Source: a virus
IMG/VR virus record: IMGVR_UViG_3300001242_000087
Coordinates: 2,188 to 24,640 of that record
Length of the DNA stretch: 22,453 bases
Reading direction: 5' to 3' (one strand)
The notes below the pieces were generated by a model. The model was not told the origin of the DNA, did not search any database, and saw only the letters and a program-made list of their open reading frames with translations. Positions 7,458 to 14,917 of the stretch are shown here, piece by piece. The first letter of the stretch is position 1. Each line of letters opens with the position of its first letter. The position numbers were made by a program, and so were the translations under genes.

Positions 7458-8616
7458 CAATTGTGTTATCCATAAAGTTTTTTATCTCTATGTTCTAATG
7501 ATTTTTTTCTCATTAGTTCGGCATATCTTTTCATCCTTGTTTTATAAGGAGTCGCGAACTCTTGCCGTTATTATATTCTCTCATTAAAAGAGTTTCAAAC
7601 GGTATGCTCTGCCCCTGGTTTCAATATTATTCAAAACCTTCGGTTCGGGTTGGCATTTCAGCTTTCCCGCTTAATTTCGCGATTTTAAATTATGCGTTAC
7701 CGCATATTGAGGCATTTGTTTTATTCCATCCTTTTCGGATGTATTCCAATAAATGAATGTTCGATAAATAGAAATTATGCTTTCTTTCTAAAAACAAAGA
7801 TGCGTCTTGATAAATAAAATTTGTAAAGTTAATAGTGGAATCTCGTCCCGTAATACCTAAAGTATAAGAATTTGAATTTTTATACGTAGAACCAACATAG
7901 CATCTAATTCCTTGGCCTAAGAAAATATTTTTTAAATCATTAAGAAATTCTTTAGAACCACTAGTAAAATTACATCGTAATTGTTGGGATCGTTTATCAA
8001 TACTTATTGATCCATCACCATCGTAAAAACCACGAATGAAATGAGGAATTAATTCTTTTTCTAAACTAGGAAAACAGATTTTTAACGATTTATTTTCCAT
8101 TACGCCTTGTTTTTGCAAATTCTTAACAAACTCTTTTGAATAAACTCTTATAGATGCCATTCCATAAACATTAGAGTATCCTTCGATCTTGCGATCTCTT
8201 GTTTTTATATCTAAGTTTCCCGAAATAGATTCATTAAATTTTTTTAAATGATCTATGTCTTTGATGCTTATTTCAATACCCATTACATAATTTATTTCTA
8301 CGTTGTTTTTTTTAAAAATATAAACGTTTCCATCAGCATAAATAAATCCCAACCAATATGCTTTATCTTGAGTATCGATAACATCAAAATACATTTTATC
8401 AAATTCATAATTATCAAGTTTATAGCCAAGACGATTTAGCTTAACCATTACCGCATTTCGCGTTCTTCCAATATCTTTACCGATTTCAGCATAACTTTTA
8501 TTAATTCTATTTTCAACAGCATAAAGAATTTCTTTATCTGTCCACATATCACTTCTTATCATTTTTATATGTTCCTCCAATAATGGATTTAATAATATAA
8601 ATAAAACACTATTTTT
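7458..8616 (-). mobile_element. Group I intron (IA-like) in the large terminase gene
   Basis: The terminase frame is interrupted between Walker A and Walker B by 1159 bases. The last exon-1 base is T (ggt) and the last intron base is G (ttg), as group I splicing requires. The core is visible near the 3' end of the leftward RNA. P3 is TCGCGAA (7682-7676) with TTCGCGA (7558-7552). P4-like CGGG and CCCG lie near 7669 and 7649. P7 is GCATA (7607-7603) with TATGC (7525-7521), in the typical R and S contexts GCAGAGCATA and AAAAGATATGC. P7.1 is CCGTT (7602-7598) with AACGG (7569-7565). P8 is TCCTT (7550-7546) with AAGGA (7538-7534). Extra P7.1 pairing suggests subgroup IA. P1 is not convincing: I find only a weak wobble-rich pairing. 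The intron carries an endonuclease gene. Confidence 0.88.
7690..8562 (-). CDS. LAGLIDADG homing endonuclease encoded in the group I intron
   Basis: The product has 290 residues from an ATG at 8562, with its own GGAGGA about ten bases upstream. The frame is also open from terminase exon 1, so an unspliced message would read straight in. An N-terminal helix-turn-helix of SANT/Myb-like type (WTDKEILYAV to LNRLGYK, residues 7-48) is followed by two LAGLIDADG helices: WLGFIYADG (70-78) and FIRGFYDGDG (175-184), each with its acidic catalytic residue. Such enzymes cut intron-less alleles of their host gene and spread the intron by repair. The stop at 7690 lies just before the intron core (P3 at 7682), so coding sequence and ribozyme hardly overlap. 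Both catalytic acids are present and the frame is intact, so it is probably active. Confidence 0.92.
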   Translation of the reverse strand: MIRSDMWTDKEILYAVENRINKSYAEIGKDIGRTRNAVMVKLNRLGYKLDNYEFDKMYFDVIDTQDKAYWLGFIYADGNVYIFKKNNVEINYVMGIEISIKDIDHLKKFNESISGNLDIKTRDRKIEGYSNVYGMASIRVYSKEFVKNLQKQGVMENKSLKICFPSLEKELIPHFIRGFYDGDGSISIDKRSQQLRCNFTSGSKEFLNDLKNIFLGQGIRCYVGSTYKNSNSYTLGITGRDSTINFTNFIYQDASLFLERKHNFYLSNIHLLEYIRKGWNKTNASICGNA

Positions 8617-9138
8617 ACCTCTCGAACTATCCGAACTTGGTACAACTCTAATTGTGCTTCCACAATGCATGATAACCTCATAGGTATTTGCATTGGCAGT
8701 ATATGAACGTACTTCTCTAGCCACATTGGGATGCGTTTCAATTAATCCTTTTATTTTTTCACTAATTAAAATACCACCTTGCTTTAATGTTTTGGCACAT
8801 ACAATTATTTTAATACCAGGATACAAAACACCTAATGTTAAAGCCCAAACAGCAATTAACCAAGTTTTAGCACTTGCGCGACTTGCAACAATATAAGCAA
8901 GATTACTTCGTTGTAAAACCCAAATCATAAGAATTTGATAGGGATGAAGATGTATTCCAAAATATGTATCGATAAAGCGCGCAGGATTACGTCTAAACAG
9001 AGTTACCCAAAGTTTTATTCTCTCTTTTCTTTCTCCATCTATCGTTTGATGCAAAGTCATATCTTTGGGCTTTTTAAAAACATCGTCTGATCTTGCATCT
9101 TTCAAAGATTGATTTTGATAATGCTGAGATTTTGGCAT
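8617..9138 (-). CDS. terL: Terminase large subunit, exon 1 (Walker A domain)
   Basis: This 5' exon encodes 174 residues, starting at ATG 9138. The AAGGAG ribosome binding site lies inside the last codons of the upstream endonuclease gene. It contains the adenine-binding region HPYQILMIWVL and a Walker A-like segment ASRASAKTW (residues 85-93). The usual Gly residues of the P-loop are replaced by Ala/Ser, but Lys91 and Thr92 are kept. The exon ends at STIRVVPSSDSSRG. With exon 2 it forms the ATPase that pumps DNA into the prohead and the nuclease that cuts concatemers. Intron insertion falls in the most conserved stretch of the gene, as is common for homing-endonuclease targets. Without splicing no working motor protein could be made. 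Confidence 0.88.
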
Positions 9139-9143
9139 ATCGT

Positions 9144-10334
9144 TTATTCTCCTTGAAAGTACATTCTTTGGCCTAGAAAATCTTCAATTTTTATTTTTTC
9201 TTTTTCTGCATGATTGTAATATGATTTTAAAGATTTATATTTTAATTTGCAAAAATCTACAATGTCTTTCCAGTATAATATTTTTAAATTATGAGATTCT
9301 TTAAAAATATTTATTTTTCCAATTTGCCTTTTTGAACTATCATTTAATTGAAAAGAACCTTTTGTTTCTATCCACAAATCATCGCGGGGTATATAGAAAT
9401 CTGGTGTATACCGCATAGAACTAGCTAATACAAACGTTTTAGGCTCATATTGAATAGACTTATCACCTAAAAAATAATAATAAAAATTCCAGAAAAATAC
9501 TTCATATGATGATCTGCATTTTATTAAGTTGCTATTATCATCCAAAAAATACCACTTATATCCAAAATGCGGAATACCTTTACTAAGTGTTTTCATAATT
9601 CTTTTACTAGCTTCTTCAGCCGCAAAACAACCGCAAGATTGAGTACTTCCATCTTTTAAACTAGAACCTAAGATACATTTTTCTTTTCCACACACACACT
9701 TACACAAATATATTTTATTTCCTTTAGTATTTTTACCGGCAATATCAATAATTGTCAATCTTCCGAAAACCATGCCTTTTTTTATATTATCAGCATGACG
9801 ATGCCCACAATGAGTAGATATTCCACCAAATAAACTCTTATATTCTACATATTTTTCTATTCCGCAACTGCACTCACATAACCAATAATTTGAACGATTT
9901 TTTCTTATGGATTTATCTCCAACTATTTCCCATTCGCCAAATTTCATTCCAAGTTTAATATCAGGATAAACTTTATTTATATGACCGCAATTTGTAGATA
10001 TTTCAAAAGTTAAATTTCCATGAGATACTTCTTTTTCAATTCCACAAGAACATTTACACCACCAAAAATGCTTAAAATCGTTTTTGCTATCTATTCTTGA
10101 AGAATATAAAACTTGCCATTCTCCAAAAGTTCTCCCTGTTAAATCTACTCTTTTATTATGTCCGCAAGAAGTTGACCCTCCTCTTCTCAATTCTGCTCCA
10201 TCAACATCTTTTTCTACTCCACAAGAGCATTTACATAGCCAATACTTTCTTTTATTCTTTTTTTCAGAGAATTTTAATACTTGCCACTCTCCGAAAATTT
10301 TTCCTTCCATGTTTATTCCATTATGATTAGCCAT
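9144..10334 (-). CDS. Free-standing homing-type endonuclease: four zinc repeats plus PD-(D/E)XK nuclease
   Basis: The product has 396 residues from ATG 10334, overlapping the upstream stop by one base (TAATG). Four repeats of about 58 residues fill residues 9-236. Each has FGxWxVL or similar, then CxCxCG, then a closing CGH or CGC: C34/C36/C38/C57, C93/C95/C97/C116, C153/C155/C157/C176 and a fourth ending SCGC. They look like tandem zinc-binding DNA-recognition modules seen in phage mobile endonucleases. Residues about 270-330 hold a PD-(D/E)XK-type core: E278 (SSYE), P311-D312 (YTPDFYIP) and E323-T-K325 (WIETKG). It sits between the candidate small and large terminase genes, a favourite site for mobile endonucleases. 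The active-site residues appear complete. It is unrelated to the LAGLIDADG enzyme in the adjacent intron. Confidence 0.8.
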   Translation of the reverse strand: MANHNGINMEGKIFGEWQVLKFSEKKNKRKYWLCKCSCGVEKDVDGAELRRGGSTSCGHNKRVDLTGRTFGEWQVLYSSRIDSKNDFKHFWWCKCSCGIEKEVSHGNLTFEISTNCGHINKVYPDIKLGMKFGEWEIVGDKSIRKNRSNYWLCECSCGIEKYVEYKSLFGGISTHCGHRHADNIKKGMVFGRLTIIDIAGKNTKGNKIYLCKCVCGKEKCILGSSLKDGSTQSCGCFAAEEASKRIMKTLSKGIPHFGYKWYFLDDNSNLIKCRSSYEVFFWNFYYYFLGDKSIQYEPKTFVLASSMRYTPDFYIPRDDLWIETKGSFQLNDSSKRQIGKINIFKESHNLKILYWKDIVDFCKLKYKSLKSYYNHAEKEKIKIEDFLGQRMYFQGE

Positions 10335-11377
10335 TACATATTTTCACTTGCGTCCGTTATGTCAAAACCTTCTTCGTCGTCTTCTGAATCATCATCTACA
10401 TTAAAATCCCGCGACAAAGTAATAAAATTTTTCAACGGTCTAGAAACATATTTTTCAAAATACCATTCAATATTATCAAAATCTTTAAACAATTTTTTAT
10501 CTTTATAATATTCTGCTGGCTCATTTTCTTCAATGGTTTTAATAAACGACGAAAAAGTATCTTGACTTTTACCCGCTCCTGCAATTGAAGTTTTAGCAGG
10601 GTCAACACTTGCCGTTTTCATTAACTCTTGAAGCATTTTTACTCCGTTCGACACGGATTTTCCTTCTTGGCGCATCTTGCGGATATCTAGAGTACAAAAA
10701 CAAATTTCTCTTAATAAAGATTCTTCTGCCGCGGTATCACATTTATGTGTTTTTTTAAATCGGGAAAGTTCTCTTTCCAGAAAACTATAATCTTCTGGTT
10801 CCATTCCTTCCCCCCAAAAACTAACCAATTTTTCAACAACATCATCACCATATTCCGTAGGATCAAGAGGGGGAGCATCGTATTTTGTATTTTCTCGAAA
10901 TGATAAATTGTCTACAGATGAAAAACCAAAACCAACACCTGTAGCATTTAGATTTTTTCGATATACACCAAATACATTTTTCGCTATACCACCTTTTGCC
11001 TCTATTCCATCAACATATTGTCTTGTAACTTCTACTGCCGTAGGTTCATAAAGAACATTTAAATCTTTACAAGTTCTATATATTGCTTTTTCAAAAGACT
11101 TTTCGGACGAAAGATAAGTATGGTAAAGATCATTAACGCAAAATCGACAAACACTCATTCTTCCAGTTCCCATAGCGTCAATTGGGTCTGTAGCAATATA
11201 AAAATCTTTCAGAGGATGACGGCTTAAACATTTTCCGCGACACACCCAACTTTTTAATTCCCTTACGTTTTTATCATTGTCAAAAAACCTGGAAACTCCC
11301 ATTATGCTTGACTTTCGTTTTAAATCTTTTTTATTGTTGTCACCATTATTATCATTATCATCTAAATTCATATCCAT
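10334..11377 (-). CDS. Candidate terminase small subunit with zinc-binding N-terminal region
   Basis: The product has 347 residues from ATG 11377, preceded by TAGGAG. The first 25 residues are Asp/Asn/Lys-rich and probably disordered. Next come four cysteines in two pairs, CRGKC and CRFC, around the segment HPLKDFYIATDPIDAMGTGRMSV, likely a zinc site. The middle and C-terminal parts are helical (SFLERELSRFKKTHKCDTAAEESLLREI, then QELMKTASVDPAKTS), resembling the C-terminal half of several phage packaging proteins. The tail is very acidic (DDDSEDDEEGFD). It lies directly upstream of the large terminase, separated only by the inserted endonuclease, so a small terminase or packaging-adaptor role is inferred. 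I do not recognise a helix-turn-helix, so DNA recognition is unproven. Confidence 0.6.
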   Translation of the reverse strand: MDMNLDDNDNNGDNNKKDLKRKSSIMGVSRFFDNDKNVRELKSWVCRGKCLSRHPLKDFYIATDPIDAMGTGRMSVCRFCVNDLYHTYLSSEKSFEKAIYRTCKDLNVLYEPTAVEVTRQYVDGIEAKGGIAKNVFGVYRKNLNATGVGFGFSSVDNLSFRENTKYDAPPLDPTEYGDDVVEKLVSFWGEGMEPEDYSFLERELSRFKKTHKCDTAAEESLLREICFCTLDIRKMRQEGKSVSNGVKMLQELMKTASVDPAKTSIAGAGKSQDTFSSFIKTIEENEPAEYYKDKKLFKDFDNIEWYFEKYVSRPLKNFITLSRDFNVDDDSEDDEEGFDITDASENM

Positions 11378-11410
11378 ATCCTAATACTCCTAACAATAAA
11401 TAAATATTGT

Positions 11411-12706
11411 TTATGCAAAAATATTCAAAGCATCTAAAATTCCTAATTCTCCATCAATAATAAAAACTTGTGTCCTCTGATCATTTTGAACATAGCCTTT
11501 ACTAGCACTCCATCTTGAAAAACCAGAAACAGTAGGAAAACGAATAATCTCTAAAGAACCTTGATTGTCATACTGCATGGCTCGATGTAAATGCGCCAAA
11601 AACCAATAATATTTATTACAAAAACTCCAATTCTCTTTTGATTCCGTTGTCATTAAAGACAGAGCATTTTTAATGACAATATCATGAGAAAATCCAAGTA
11701 ATACTTTATTGAAACGATAATATTTTCTAGGTAATTGGCTTATGTCTACCGTTACATCTTTATTGTCTTTAAAATAATATTGAATAGCTTTCATTACACC
11801 ATACATCGATTGATGATCATGATTTGAAACTACATTAATAATTTTTACTTTGGATATTTCTAACAAACTCAAGGTTCCAGAAATAATTAGTTCGATTGCT
11901 TTATCAAACATTTCAAACCAAAATGAATCATTGTCTTGTGCTGTTCCAGCCGTAGTTGTGCCAGATAAATTGTCGAAATTCAAAAAATCATTTCCGACAA
12001 CAAAAACTATCTCTTGAAATCTTTGATTGGCAACTCGCTCTTTTATTTGAGCAATTGCGTTATTGAATGAAAGTTCAGCAATTTCAATGTTATATTCATT
12101 ACCTGTAGAAGCTTGAGTTGCCTTTAATCCAAGATGGAAATCCGCAATTGGAACAACTAAAACCTTATTGTTTGGAGAATAAAAGTTTGGTTTTATCTTA
12201 ATTGGAGATAAATTTTTTATCTTTAAACTTTCAAAGAGCCTATCTACTAATTCAGTAGACCATTCAAGTTGTTTTTTAGGAGCAACAGTAATCTTAGATT
12301 GATAAAGAATTGTCCGATCTACTCCGCCTTTCTGTAATCCATGCCAAAGATTGTTACGCGCGTAAACAAGATTCCATTTATTAGAATCAAATCCATGCGC
12401 CTTCAATAAAAATTCAGGGGTTTTTTCTTGTGCATTACAAATTTCTATAAGTTTATCCGATGTAACACTACCATCCTTATGATATTCTATAGATTCTCCA
12501 TATTGATTGTAGGCATATGCACCTTCTTCTTCTAGTTCTTCTTTTCGATCTTCATCATAAATTTCTTGAATTTTTCTCTTAATTTTTTCTCTACGAAAAG
12601 CAGAACGAATTGCATCTTTTGAAGAATATCCAAATTTCTTAGATAATATATCCCAAGATTCATCTTTATTTTTATTTAGACAATATTCAAAAATACGCTG
12701 TTTCAA
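11411..12706 (-). CDS. Metallophosphoesterase-fold protein with N-terminal helix-turn-helix
   Basis: The frame is open from GTG 12712, but AAGAGG is better placed for the TTG at 12706, giving 431 residues. Residues about 3-50 look like a helix-turn-helix (SWDILSKKFGYSSKDAIRSAFRREKIK). From about residue 180 come calcineurin-like metallophosphoesterase motifs: VVPIADFHLGLK (D-x-H), VVGNDFLNF (GND), VVSNHDHQSM (NHD), then GFSHD and LAHLHR as the last metal-binding His segments. All metal ligands appear present, so it is probably an active phosphodiesterase or nuclease of the Mre11/SbcD-like or related phage type. It leads the packaging block, next to the candidate small terminase, so a role in DNA end processing or packaging is possible. 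Substrate is unknown. Confidence 0.8.
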   Translation of the reverse strand: MKQRIFEYCLNKNKDESWDILSKKFGYSSKDAIRSAFRREKIKRKIQEIYDEDRKEELEEEGAYAYNQYGESIEYHKDGSVTSDKLIEICNAQEKTPEFLLKAHGFDSNKWNLVYARNNLWHGLQKGGVDRTILYQSKITVAPKKQLEWSTELVDRLFESLKIKNLSPIKIKPNFYSPNNKVLVVPIADFHLGLKATQASTGNEYNIEIAELSFNNAIAQIKERVANQRFQEIVFVVGNDFLNFDNLSGTTTAGTAQDNDSFWFEMFDKAIELIISGTLSLLEISKVKIINVVSNHDHQSMYGVMKAIQYYFKDNKDVTVDISQLPRKYYRFNKVLLGFSHDIVIKNALSLMTTESKENWSFCNKYYWFLAHLHRAMQYDNQGSLEIIRFPTVSGFSRWSASKGYVQNDQRTQVFIIDGELGILDALNIFA

Positions 12707-12712
12707 TTTCAC

Positions 12713-12901
12713 CTCTTATCTAATTATTTTTTATAAGGGGACACGGAGAATCCCGCTCTTCTCCGGTCTTCTCACAAGCTAATCGCGGGGCTTGCTATTT
12801 GCATGTATACGTGCAAATAAAATGAGATTTTTATTCATTATATTTAATATTAACATTGATATTAAATAAGGTTTCAGTATCGATAATGCTCCTTATCGCT
12901 A
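12713..12901. promoter_or_regulatory. Gene-free structured region with five inverted repeats
   Basis: No gene is seen. In order on the plus strand: stem CGGAGAA/TTCTCCG (12744-12750, 12759-12765) with loop TCCCGCTC; stem CAAGC/GCTTG (12775-12779, 12790-12794) with loop TAATCGCGGG; a 22-bp near-perfect palindrome (12797-12818) with arms ATTTGCA/TGCAAAT; stem ATTTAATAT/ATATTAAAT (12842-12850, 12859-12867); stem CGATAA/TTATCG (12881-12886, 12893-12898). The first two loops carry CCCGC (12752-12756) and GCGGG (12785-12789), which could form a kissing-loop contact. The part 12735-12795 is GC-rich against AT-rich surroundings. It lies just upstream of the packaging block. Candidates are a structured leader or small RNA, a packaging start site, or a recombination site. 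Confidence 0.55.
12875..12897. repeat. Left boundary site of the GC-rich island
   Basis: The sequence CAGTATCGATAAT, then five bases GCTCC, then TTATC matches 14387-14409 at 17 of 18 positions outside the five-base spacer, in the same orientation. GATAA and TTATC are inverted arms around the spacer, as in recombinase core sites. The GC-rich island begins directly to its right. Confidence 0.5.
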
Positions 12902-13321
12902 CTACAACTCATTCAGTGCTACCACATGCCAACCCACGGTACGCCACGTTTCCGGCCCATAATTCTGCGACCGGCTGTAAATCGTGCCGTTGTATCTGCA
13001 CCAGATCGTCGCCACAAATCCCTGACCTTCCGGCCCTCCGTAGTTGTCAATGACAATCGCGGCGGGGATGGCGAGGCCCGCGATCTCGGGCAGCAGCGCA
13101 GTCCAGTCGTGCGGGCTGTCAGTTGGATGCGCGGCCAGCCGGTCACCAATCGCATCGGCAAATGCGGCAGTCAGGTGGGCAGGCAGGTTGGTGTGCGTTA
13201 CGAGGCCCTGGAAGTAGCGCCCGTGGGTGTTGTAATAGGCTATCTGGCGGTCGCGCAGGATCACCCAGCGCGCCGCCAGCCAGTCATCAACTCGGGTTCT
13301 TACTTGTGCTAGTGTTGGCAT
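12902..13321 (-). CDS. GC-rich island protein of unknown function
   Basis: The product has 139 residues from ATG 13321, with AGGTG six bases before it. It overlaps the end of the upstream 47-residue gene by 13 bases, the tight packing of a real operon. It opens MPTLAQVRTRVDDWLAARW, helical, then HGRYFQGLVTHTNLPAHLT. It has Trp/Tyr/Gly-rich strands (AIVIDNYGGPEGQGFVATIW, RYNGTIYSRSQNYGPETW), suggesting a compact beta domain after an N-terminal helix. I have the impression of similar proteins in phage-like contigs of Anaerolineae, but cannot verify this. GC content is far higher than outside the island. A virion or cell-surface role is a guess from the LamG neighbour. Confidence 0.75.
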   Translation of the reverse strand: MPTLAQVRTRVDDWLAARWVILRDRQIAYYNTHGRYFQGLVTHTNLPAHLTAAFADAIGDRLAAHPTDSPHDWTALLPEIAGLAIPAAIVIDNYGGPEGQGFVATIWCRYNGTIYSRSQNYGPETWRTVGWHVVALNEL

Positions 13322-13452
13322 GTTTCACCTTCGCTAAACGGATAATGGGGGGCGTTTTTCCATAACCACTCAATTTCCTCCGGGGTCAACACGCGTGTAA
13401 AACCCCGCTCGCAATCATCGGCTTTCGTGATTTTCGGTTCCTGTGTTTCCAT
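13309..13452 (-). CDS. Small GC-rich island protein
   Basis: The product has 47 residues, starting at ATG 13452 four bases after the stop of the LamG gene, with a GGGAG-type ribosome binding site in the LamG gene's last codons. The sequence starts METQEPKITKADDCERGFTR and has ELTPEE-like LTPEEIEWLWKNAP. The frame is open further upstream to 13533, but that part overlaps the LamG gene and lacks a good binding site, so the shorter start is preferred. The function is unknown. Confidence 0.55.
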   Translation of the reverse strand: METQEPKITKADDCERGFTRVLTPEEIEWLWKNAPHYPFSEGETCQH

Positions 13453-13456
13453 TTCG

Positions 13457-14377
13457 TCACGCTCCCTGCGGCAATAGCAATCCGTTCCTGCCCCGCTGCC
13501 ACGCGGGAATGTTCGGTAGTAATATTCGATCAAGTGCCGGGATCAGCCACTTCGATTTTCCGCGCCATCTTGACAGCAGATTATCCGTATAAATCTGGAA
13601 TGCGTTGATCGCCACAATTTCGGCATAGCTGCGCCCGTTGCCGGAGTTGAATAGCCAGGCGCGTTCGGCGGCAGACAGGGTGCGCTTCCAGATTGCTACC
13701 TCATCCTCAATTCCGTCCATGTAGTAAGCAGGAACCCCGTTCAGCGATCCCAGATAAAACGCCGAGTCGCTGTCGAGTACTCCGGTTGTGTGTGCAGCCG
13801 AATTGGTCGCCCCGTTATTGACCGCGATATTAATCGTGTTGCTGGCCGCGTCGTGCCAGGCAACAACGAAATACCATACACCCGCTGTCGGTGTACCCAG
13901 GGTAGCAGCGGGAACAGACATAACGGCTGTCCCGTCGTTGCTCACCACAAATTCGAGGTGGTCAAGGCTGGTCGCGGTGTTCTTCCGCCAGCGCAGGGCA
14001 TACTCGCGGTGATTCGTGAACACATCCCACTTAGATACGATAGTCATCCCCTGGGCATCCAGGGGCGCGCTCTCGAACTTTACCCAGACGGCAATGCTGA
14101 AATCAATATCGCCCATCGAGAGCGCGGCATTATCGGCAATGCTTAGGCTCTCGGTGTTTGCTAACTCGAAGTCTGCCCCATTCCCGACCTTGCCCGCCGC
14201 GCTTGCGGTGGTGTTGTTATCGGTCAGATGGTTCGCGCCGTGGCTGTCGGCCCGCGTTACCGGGGCGCTGCCGTCGCTGGCTTCATCCAGGCTCCAATAG
14301 GAGATAAGGCTAGTCAGTAGGGGGTATTTGACGCTCCCGCCCCGCCCAATCATCAATGATCGCATTTGCAGGTTCAT
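13457..14377 (-). CDS. LamG/concanavalin-like domain protein (putative tail or surface adhesin)
   Basis: The product has 306 residues from ATG 14377, with CTGGAG seven bases upstream. Residues about 25-235 form a LamG-type (concanavalin A-like) jelly-roll. Visible elements are SYWSLDEASDG, GKVGNGADFE, ESLSIADNAALSMGDIDFSIAVWVKF, GVWYFVVAWHDAASNTINIAVN and YYMDGIEDEVAIWKRTLSAAE, the last being the usual closing strand. Such domains bind glycans or other ligands and are common in phage tail fibres and receptor-binding proteins. The C-terminal 70 residues are basic and hydrophobic, without a known domain. No signal peptide is seen. The gene is much richer in G+C than the rest of the window, so recent transfer or a chimeric assembly must be considered. 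Confidence 0.8.
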   Translation of the reverse strand: MNLQMRSLMIGRGGSVKYPLLTSLISYWSLDEASDGSAPVTRADSHGANHLTDNNTTASAAGKVGNGADFELANTESLSIADNAALSMGDIDFSIAVWVKFESAPLDAQGMTIVSKWDVFTNHREYALRWRKNTATSLDHLEFVVSNDGTAVMSVPAATLGTPTAGVWYFVVAWHDAASNTINIAVNNGATNSAAHTTGVLDSDSAFYLGSLNGVPAYYMDGIEDEVAIWKRTLSAAERAWLFNSGNGRSYAEIVAINAFQIYTDNLLSRWRGKSKWLIPALDRILLPNIPAWQRGRNGLLLPQGA

Positions 14378-14386
14378 CGCGCGCTC

Positions 14387-14409
14387 CAGTTTCGATAATA
14401 CAAATTATC
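14387..14409. repeat. Right boundary site of the GC-rich island
   Basis: The sequence CAGTTTCGATAAT, then ACAAA, then TTATC is a direct repeat of the left boundary site at 12875-12897. It overlaps a perfect hairpin GATAAT-acaa-ATTATC (14394-14409) and lies just upstream of the LamG gene's ribosome binding site. AT-rich phage sequence resumes to its right. Confidence 0.5.
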
Positions 14410-14440
14410 ATAACTATACATATACATTATTCTAGTAGCC

Positions 14441-14917
14441 TTATTTAACTTGTTTAAAATGTTGTAAATGTACCACACTAGAGCCTCCAATTACCGCCAA
14501 AGATGTATAATTACTCAAAACTGGAATAATATCCATCATATCTTGCTTTACATATCCAGAACTCGAACCAGAAGCACTACCATTCGTAGGATTAATTTCG
14601 TAATATACATCTCCCGTTCGAGCAAAAATTTTAGTTGCAACGGTTCCCGTAGGTAAAGATACATTTACGCTAGTTCCATTTAAAACAATCATAGAACCAC
14701 TAATAAAATTATATGCTTTTTCAATTACAGATAAAGCAATTTTTTCTACAGTCTTAGCGGCTGTAACTCGATAGTATTCATTTGTATCAAGATCAATACC
14801 TACTGCACCAATATAACCAACAGGATTTGTAGTATCATTAATTACCGAACCACTTGTTAAATCACTTGTTCGAAAAGTATAGGTTGGGGGATTCCCCGGT
14901 ATAAAAGTAACTGCCAT
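14441..14917 (-). CDS. Beta-rich presumed virion protein
   Basis: The frame opens at 14947, but the ATG at 14917 has AAGGAG at good spacing and begins MAVTFIPGNPPTYTF, giving 158 residues. The protein is Ser/Thr/Gly/Val-rich with beta propensity (TSVNVSLPTGTVATKIF, SGSMIVLNG, DVYYEINPTNGSASG) and ends LQHFKQVK. It is similar in style to the putative decoration protein at 4007-4393, but I see no close sequence match. It lies just left of the early-block terminator and right of the GC-rich island, so it may be the first gene of the late or structural block. Head or tail decoration is inferred from composition only. Confidence 0.7.
   Translation of the reverse strand: MAVTFIPGNPPTYTFRTSDLTSGSVINDTTNPVGYIGAVGIDLDTNEYYRVTAAKTVEKIALSVIEKAYNFISGSMIVLNGTSVNVSLPTGTVATKIFARTGDVYYEINPTNGSASGSSSGYVKQDMMDIIPVLSNYTSLAVIGGSSVVHLQHFKQVK

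Noticed and set aside
7458-9138. Intein in the terminase instead of an intron
   Set aside because: There is an in-frame stop at 7690 before the second half, no Cys/Ser/Thr follows the junction, and no HN splice motif is seen, whereas group I core helices are present.
12919-14300. Several long frames in other phases of the GC-rich island
   Set aside because: High GC makes stop codons rare; the chosen frames have ribosome binding sites, tight packing and a LamG domain, whereas the others do not.
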